The notes beneath the pieces were generated by a model. The model was given only the letters and a program-made list of their open reading frames with translations, was not told where the DNA came from and did no database searches. A DNA stretch of 64,000 nucleotides from Bryoerythrophyllum caledonicum (lineage: Eukaryota > Streptophyta > Bryopsida > Pottiales > Pottiaceae), in assembly GCA_963971425.1 (NCBI GenBank), contig OZ020521.1:8263519-8327518 (forward strand). The letters are read 5' to 3'. A program made the translations under genes and the position numbers. Within the stretch, counting starts at the first letter, position 1. The number at the start of each line of letters is the position of its first letter. This document shows, piece after piece, positions 57,888-64,000 of this stretch.

Positions 57888-59300
57888 AATACATTTAAGG
57901 AACTATTTCTAAAACATTTTAGACTCGAAGCGTATTGTAATGCTTTGCAAAATTAATTGCAAGGATACAAAGTATATCCTATTGAAATCACACTGAAGTA
58001 TCCTATTCAATAGACTATCAATAGGATACTTAAAGTGTACAGGATAGTTGAAGTGAATAGGATACAATTGGAGTGTATAGTCACTTGAATAGTATACTAT
58101 TGAATACTGAATAGTCACTTGAATAGTATACACTTGAAGTGAATAGGATACTTGAAGTGTATCCTATTGATAGTCTATTGAATAGTCTAGTATAGTATCT
58201 CGTTGCAAAATCAATTGCAAGGTTACAAAGTGTATCCTATTGAAACAATACTTCATTCTTCTTCTACCTCTAAGAATTGTTGTACAAGGAACTAACCTCA
58301 TATACATTATAATGGTAATAAAATTAGATATTTTATAGTGCAAAGAATTGACATCCAACACCATATTTGTGAAAAGTACACATGGCATATAAAAAGTACA
58401 CATTGAGAAAACATAGGTGTTTAAAATGGATTCATGAAGATTAAATTTCACTCCATCTTCACTATCTACCACCATAAATGCATTCAATGATAATTGAGAT
58501 GCATTTGACGCCAATCCAAATTGTAAATGGGGAAGATCTATTACTCTCCCTCACAAAGTCCTTAGTAATTCTTCACCCCAATACATATGAACGTCCTAAA
58601 TCAATTATCAAACCACGAATATCGCCAAATTACAATGTCTCAACAAAAAAATGTCATTTTAGATATGAAAACTAACATCCAGAAATGAAACTTGTATTCT
58701 TGTAAATATGTTTGGGGGGGTTCCGCTTAAGCCCGATCCCCCTTTCAAAATTGTACTCTCTGACTCTACAACACAAAAACTCAACAATTCTATCAAAAAT
58801 GATTAATCAAAAAACAAATTCTAGATTGAGAGGGGGGGTTTGGCTTAGGCTCGACCCCCTCACAAAATTGCACTTTCTAACTCTTTAATACAAAATTCAA
58901 CAATTTTATCAAAATTTATTAATCATGAAATAAAATGATGCATCATGAATCCCGTATCCGAAAGGAGGTGTCGCAAAAGCGGGGAATTTTGAGGTTTTTC
59001 CATTTGATTTTTCCAACAGATTGATCAAAGGTCTCGAAAACATGATGATGTTTCTAGCTTACGAGAGAGATGCCCCTCTTGCTTGTGATAACCAAGTTAT
59101 GTCTTGAGATATGACCTGCTACGTAGGTGTCGCCCTAATATCAACCAACATGTACAGTTGTTTGACCGGTAAAGAGAAGAATGAGTGTGTTCGGGAACCC
59201 AAGGGACAGTGCATGAAGTAAGTAACTCCACTGAAGAAGTTTATTCTCTGTTCACTTACAAAACAACAAAGGATCTTAGTAGAATATATCGATGTTAATC
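57888..59300. other. Palindromic short-repeat region and AT-rich spacer
   Basis: A direct repeat of about 46 bp (TTGCAAAAT then AATTGCAAGG) at about 57944 and 58204 encloses many forward and reverse copies of TATCCTATT/AATAGGATA. Two related stretches around 58720-58740 and 58840-58860 share GGGGGGGTT plus CTTAGGC-like phrases. No gene seen. Confidence 0.5.
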
Positions 59301-59303
59301 AAC

Positions 59304-59909
59304 ACACTACACTAAACATCGTATTTAGTGTCGTCTACACTAAATACAAACCCTTACACTAAATGTAAGAATTACAATTAGTGTAATGACACAACAATAC
59401 ACTAAATGTGAAACATTACATTATATGTGAATGGCAGTAAAATTGGGTGTTTTTTTTTTTACTTGTGTACAATTAGTGTATGAAAAAGCTTGCCGCAGTG
59501 AATAAAATCAGCACTATTCAAAGGAGCATAAGTCACTCAAAAAGGATCGGAAATACAGTCATGAGATGTTTTTTGACATCTACATTTTCTGTAGATGTCA
59601 AAAAACATCTCATATGTTTAATTTGAAGAAAATCTGAGTAAGTTATGGGCATTCAAAGATTATAGGTAGGATTTCAATGAAGAGAATAAAGGCATGACGG
59701 CTGGTAGGCGATTGATTGGGGGGTAGGGAGAGGTGGGAAAAAAGAAAAGTCAACATAGAGAATAAATACAGGACGGCTAGTAGGCGGTTGATTGAGGCAT
59801 CATTAATGATGTTGGCCGCTAACACTAATTGTGAACTTGTTCACAAATAGTGTAGTAGGGTAATTACACTATTTGTGTGACTATACCTACTGCGATGTTT
59901 AGTGTAGAT
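59304..59909 (+). mobile_element. Candidate MITE with inverted CTACACTAAACATCG ends
   Basis: About 600 bp bounded by CTACACTAAACATCG at 59304 and its reverse complement near 59895-59909. Subterminal ACACTAAAT/AATAGTGT motifs occur on both sides. It contains the perfect hairpin 59561-59613. The target duplication is not clear, so superfamily is unassigned. Confidence 0.55.
59561..59613. repeat. Perfect 24-bp inverted repeat (hairpin)
   Basis: Arms 59561-59584 and 59590-59613 are exact reverse complements with a 5-base TTTTC loop. The stem includes a GTTTTTTGAC run. No adjacent poly-T terminator or gene explains it. Confidence 0.85.
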
Positions 59910-60217
59910 TTGAATTGGAATGGGAGAGATTACACCGCCCTCTGCAAACACAACAGTCTCTTTACTCAAGCTCTCCTACAAATGCACGACTTAGTCTCCC
60001 TCGCGATCTCACTCCTACGCCTTTGGTAATGGCAGGGGGAATAAAAAAAAACTAAGGTGATGGCATGAGTCTCTGAGGTTTAGCATCTCTCTCGACCTAG
60101 AGTTTGGATTTGTGGACAAAGAAAATGGCTTATCCTCTGTTGCCTCTTTGTGACTAGATTAAGGGATGGAGCGAGTTGCAGCACTCATAGATAGGGACCT
60201 CCTTATTGACCCTGGTG

Positions 60218-60456
60218 GAGCGTTGCACCAAACCTCAGCCTTTGGGTGGGTCCATTTTTCTGGCCCTGCCCATCTTAGGATTCTAAAGGCTTTTTTTGAA
60301 AAAAAAATTTGCCAAATTTGGGGCTTGCGGCCCCAAATTACCCTCTATAGCCCACCCCATAAATCAAATAGGGCCCCCCTCCAACATAAAAATAGGGGAT
60401 GGTTTTGTCCCATCCTCCGCCACCCTTCCAAGCCTAAGGCTTGGTGCAACGCTCAA
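60218..60456 (+). mobile_element. Short inverted-end element
   Basis: About 239 bp with ends GAGCGTTGCACCAA and TTGGTGCAACGCTC. The inner part (60285-60390) resembles 25525-25630 in reverse. No clear target duplication and no coding potential. Confidence 0.6.
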
Positions 60457-63285
60457 TCGGGGTATTTAGGCAAATCCCATAGATAGAGTGGAGTGGAGGG
60501 GAGGGGGACCAAGAGTTTTGAGCGTCTACCATCCACGCAAGGTGAGTGATGACAATAAAGGGAAGAGGAGGGCGAGAACAACTGAGCTCTATCGCCGCCT
60601 TGCTAGGATTTTATCACGTGAATTCCTACTTGGATGGAGTTTTGGAACATGATATTTGTTGTGACATGGGTTTCTGGGAGGAGGACTTAAGTAGCTTTGA
60701 GGAGAAGAGACAAACAATTAGAAATAAGTATGCTAAAATGCAAGGTCTAGCACCTTGTGAGTGGTTGGTGGAGTAGGACCTCGTGGCAAAATTACACTAT
60801 GGTTAGTGCACTGTCTAGATGATATACTACCTACTTGTTCTCCGTGAGTTATTCTTTGGAAGCAAGGGGATGATGCATTGTCTAAGCTACAAGGAGAGGC
60901 AAGAACTTGACCGTGTGAGCGGTCGGAGAGCAACCGACGTGAGCGGTAAGCGGTGAGCAGAGAAATATAGGCAAATTTTTAGTTTTGTTTTTGGAATTAT
61001 AAACTATTAGGATCTGAAGCCGTGGAATTTTATCAAGTATGATAGTTGATTTTTGTTTTGTAATCCTATAACTGGGGGACAATATTTACATTATTAAATA
61101 ATTAGAAATACTATAGTGGAGTATAGTATCCTATTGTTGTGGAATTAAGCGTCACAAAAGATTGATAAGTGCAATAAAAAAATCCTTTCAATGATAAGTA
61201 TAATGATAGATGATGATAAAGGATGCCTATTATCGTGGATAAATACATATGGGTGAAGTTGAATAGGGCACGGATTACTTACTTTGCCTTGACAAATGAT
61301 ATGAGACATTGACATATTTAGGTATTTTGAGACTTGATTTCATAGTAGGGTCGCCGTTACCCGCACCCCTTAGGAGGTGATTTAGAAAAACCAAATACTA
61401 ACTCATATTGTTTGGGCATTTCTCAACTATTCCATGCTCTTAATCTCATTCAATTGCCATATGTGGATATGAATGAAACTAAGTATCTTTTACGTGTGAG
61501 TCTATTTATGTTGCTTTTTGTTTTTTCTTTATCTTATTCTATCCTACAACTTCTTTTACTTTATGTGGTCAAAAACAAAATTTCAAAGTATGTGAATTAT
61601 AATTTTAGCTTCTCTATTGTGAACACCCTTTCATCGTTTTAGAGTTTTTTACTTACAAATGGTAAAGGATTGTCACCCCTAGGATTGTTCGAATAATTGT
61701 AGTTCCCATTAAGTTGTGCCTATTCTTGCACTTCATACATGACTTAATTATCCTCGACCAACGTTATGGAACATTGAACTATGTCAAATACACCAAGATA
61801 AAAACAAATTGTCAATATTGAAGGAAAATGTAGTTCATGTTTACAACCAATCACCAATAAAATGTATGTATGGAATTTATCATTTGCCATAAATCAAAAT
61901 CTAAGCCAAAGAATCTTGATACTGTGTATGAAGCCAATGAATGAAGTACAAAATACATAAATAGGATAGAGGAACACTACTCGCATAAATCACAACTATA
62001 ATATAAAATCTACGTCAGAGAATTTTTAGTGCCCTCTATTGCTACCACATCTACAAACTGAAAAATGTCAAGGTTTAAACCACAACCCTTGTGAATTGAC
62101 GGTGGACAATGCAATGTAGCAAAGGCGTGTGCAATAGTCTCGGCATATGTTGGAAGTGATATGACTTTCGAAAAGACTTGGCGGAGGCCATCAATTTGCC
62201 AAAGAACAAGTAATATAGGTAAACTTGATAAATTAAAATGATTCCAAGCCAACAGCACGTCAATCTAGCCTCATTTTTGCACAAATAGAAGATCTTTAAC
62301 TTTTAAAAAAATCAGATTTAGAAACAATTAAACAGAGATTGAGTGCATAAAAATGTCACTTTTTATAAGTGAGACTTGCACCTCTGGCAGCAACGGCTTC
62401 CCTAGGATGACCATATCTCCTTGTACAAAACCAAAACAAATGAAAATGTCAAGTACCAAGCTCCTTAAACTGGAACCCTAGATAATTGCTTTTATAGATA
62501 AAATGTCCACTTCTGAATGTTGACTGGCCATTCAGTATGAAGACATTCACCAAATGAGATGTTCTTAAAGATCACACCTTCAATATCTTTTCTCAGTTTT
62601 GATGTCATGTCTGACGTAATGAAACAAAGAGCCACAACATTCGATAGAAGAAATTTTGCACTCTACTCATTGGTATTCCTTTAGATGATTCCGTAAAATC
62701 AAATGAGGATTTTGAAGAGGCCTCTTTGGCCCATCAGCAAAAAGCCACTAAGGTTACTTCTCCATCTTAAGCCATCCAAAGGACCGTGGTTGCAGCTAAG
62801 ATGTTCATAGTCGATATTTCAAAATAGATGGCATACTTGTCGAGGAAAGCATATAGCTTGTTATTTGAGCCTCCATAGGGCGATGGTACCTTGCCCCACG
62901 AGGTCAATAACCTAGCTCTCAAATCGTATTTATGGATGAACAATCCAATATTTGTTAAATGTTGCTTCCATCGCTAGATATTATCTTCCTTTGTTATCAC
63001 CTCTTGATTTTGATTACAAAAGACTAGAGGCTAAAAAGGCCTTGTTTTCATAGTTTGTATATATACTATAGACCCCTTGCTGGCACCGGCAACCCCCTTT
63101 GGTAGCACCAAGAATCTTGGTCGACAAGTAAGAAAACCAAAAAGACTACATGCGGATATTATCTTGAAGTTGTCGGAATGACATCAAAATGAAATATCTC
63201 ACTTGAAGAACCTTCATTCCAAAGGGAAGTGCCACGAAGTTTCTTGAAAGTACCTCGAAGGGGTCCCCGTGTCGGCAGCCCTCTA
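60457..63285. other. Gene-free stretch
   Basis: No supported gene. GTGAGCGGT-like motifs near 60916-60960 recall the left and right inverted repeats of region 1. The minus-strand open reading at 62010-62284 has no recognisable domain. Confidence 0.4.
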
Positions 63286-64000
63286 GAGTACACTCTTGAG
63301 AACTTGATGCAATTTCTAAAGTGGTATGGGACAATAGAAATGGAGCTCGGATGACAAAATTTTGCGTGAATGAAGTTTTGTGTAAGCACATCCAAAGGGT
63401 AGTCGGTGCCAGTGGGCCTCTAGAGCACGCTCTTGAGAATTTGATGCCATTTAAAAATGGTAGGGCACAATAGAAATGGAGCTCGGATGAGAAAATTTTG
63501 CGTGAATGAAGTTTTGTGTAAGCACTTCCAAAGGGCAGCCGGTGCTGGCGGACCTCTAAAGCACGGCCTTGAGAGTTTGATTCCATTTCTAAAGTGGTGT
63601 AGCACATTAGAAATGGAGTTAAGACGAGAAAGTTATGCATGAATGAAGTTCTATCTTGACATACTTCATCCGTGCATAAAACATTGCTCCAAGCTCAATG
63701 TTTAACGTTCCACACCATTTTAGAAAGCCCTTCATAAGCTCTATAGCAAGGTTGAATTCATATAGGCTTATCATTCACTACCAAGGGGTTGTCATTCATC
63801 ACTCCCCTTGTAAATGTGCCTTGGAGTTTCTTGTAGGCACTCCCAAAGGGCTGCCAGTGCCGGCAAGCCCCTAGAGAAAACTCTTGAGACTTTGACTCCA
63901 TTTCTAAAATGGTATGGCCCATAAGAAATGGAGTTTGGATGAGAAAGTTATGCGTGAATATAGTTTCTTGTTGACATACTTCATCCGTGCATAAAACTGT
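63286..64000 (+). repeat. Diverged repeat of about 136 bp
   Basis: Copies of a unit containing CTTGAGA, TTTGATxCCATTTCTAAA, AAATGGAG and GAATGAAGTT start near 63290, 63430, 63563 and 63880. ACATACTTCATCCGTGCATA occurs at about 63659 and 63974. The repeat probably continues past the end of the window. Confidence 0.65.

Noticed and set aside
62010..62284. Small minus-strand gene
   Set aside because: An open stretch of about 80 codons in AT-rich repeat sequence with no start context, splice support or recognisable domain.
63286..64000. CRISPR-like array
   Set aside because: Units are about 136 bp, diverged, without short conserved repeats and unique spacers, and the window is eukaryotic.

Overview
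The window looks like nuclear DNA of a streptophyte, most likely a non-seed land plant (bryophyte, lycophyte or fern) or a charophyte alga. The basis is spliced genes with GT..AG introns, a gene with two plant B3 DNA-binding domains, nested LTR retrotransposons, MULE- and CACTA-type DNA transposons, and short TTAA-flanked elements resembling piggyBac MITEs. I cannot name the species. There are no operons, ribosome binding sites, tRNA, rRNA or CRISPR loci.

Region 1 (about 0.1-13.8 kb) is a divergent gene pair bracketed by a 35-bp inverted repeat (120-154 and 13808-13842). On the minus strand is a gene of at least 12 exons (9091 down to 1204). It joins a ParB-like domain to a permuted N4-cytosine/N6-adenine-type DNA methyltransferase domain and carries five premature stops. 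On the plus strand is a MULE transposase with a GCM/FLYWCH-like N-terminus, DDE region and SWIM finger, two exons and two in-frame TAG stops. The pair may be one large transposon carrying a DNA-modification gene.

Region 2 (about 15.8-26.9 kb) holds the two intact-looking host genes: a three-exon, double-B3 protein (17570-19685, plus) and, convergent to it, a three-exon coiled-coil protein of 1174 residues with a large internal duplication (24651-20678, minus). Two inverted copies of one TTAA-flanked MITE lie on either side of the pair.

Region 3 (27-32.4 kb) is AT-rich repeat debris with a minus-strand gypsy pol remnant and further TTAA MITEs.

Region 4 (32.48-55.2 kb) is a nested retrotransposon complex. 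The outer, old Ty3/gypsy element has LTRs of about 217 bp at 32481 and 54993. It carries a C5-cytosine DNA methyltransferase (DNMT) upstream of reverse transcriptase, RNase H and integrase, and a PHD-type zinc finger after the integrase. It is heavily decayed, mostly by C-to-T and G-to-A changes. A 1.9-kb solo LTR (34857-36779) interrupts its RT. A young non-autonomous gypsy element (40101-51835, perfect 5-bp target duplication) is inserted after the integrase. That element has long LTRs containing a variable 20-bp minisatellite, encodes gag and protease fused straight to an integrase tail, and is itself interrupted by a 1.4-kb CACTA-type element (46803-48196). A long GAA/TTC array (51923-52645) lies just downstream.

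Region 5 (55.2-64 kb) is gene-poor repeat sequence: MITEs, a perfect 24-bp-arm hairpin, palindromic short repeats and a repeat of about 136 bp.

Common theme: two unrelated DNA methyltransferase genes lie in or next to mobile elements, and most premature stops in the window can be explained by deamination-type transitions.
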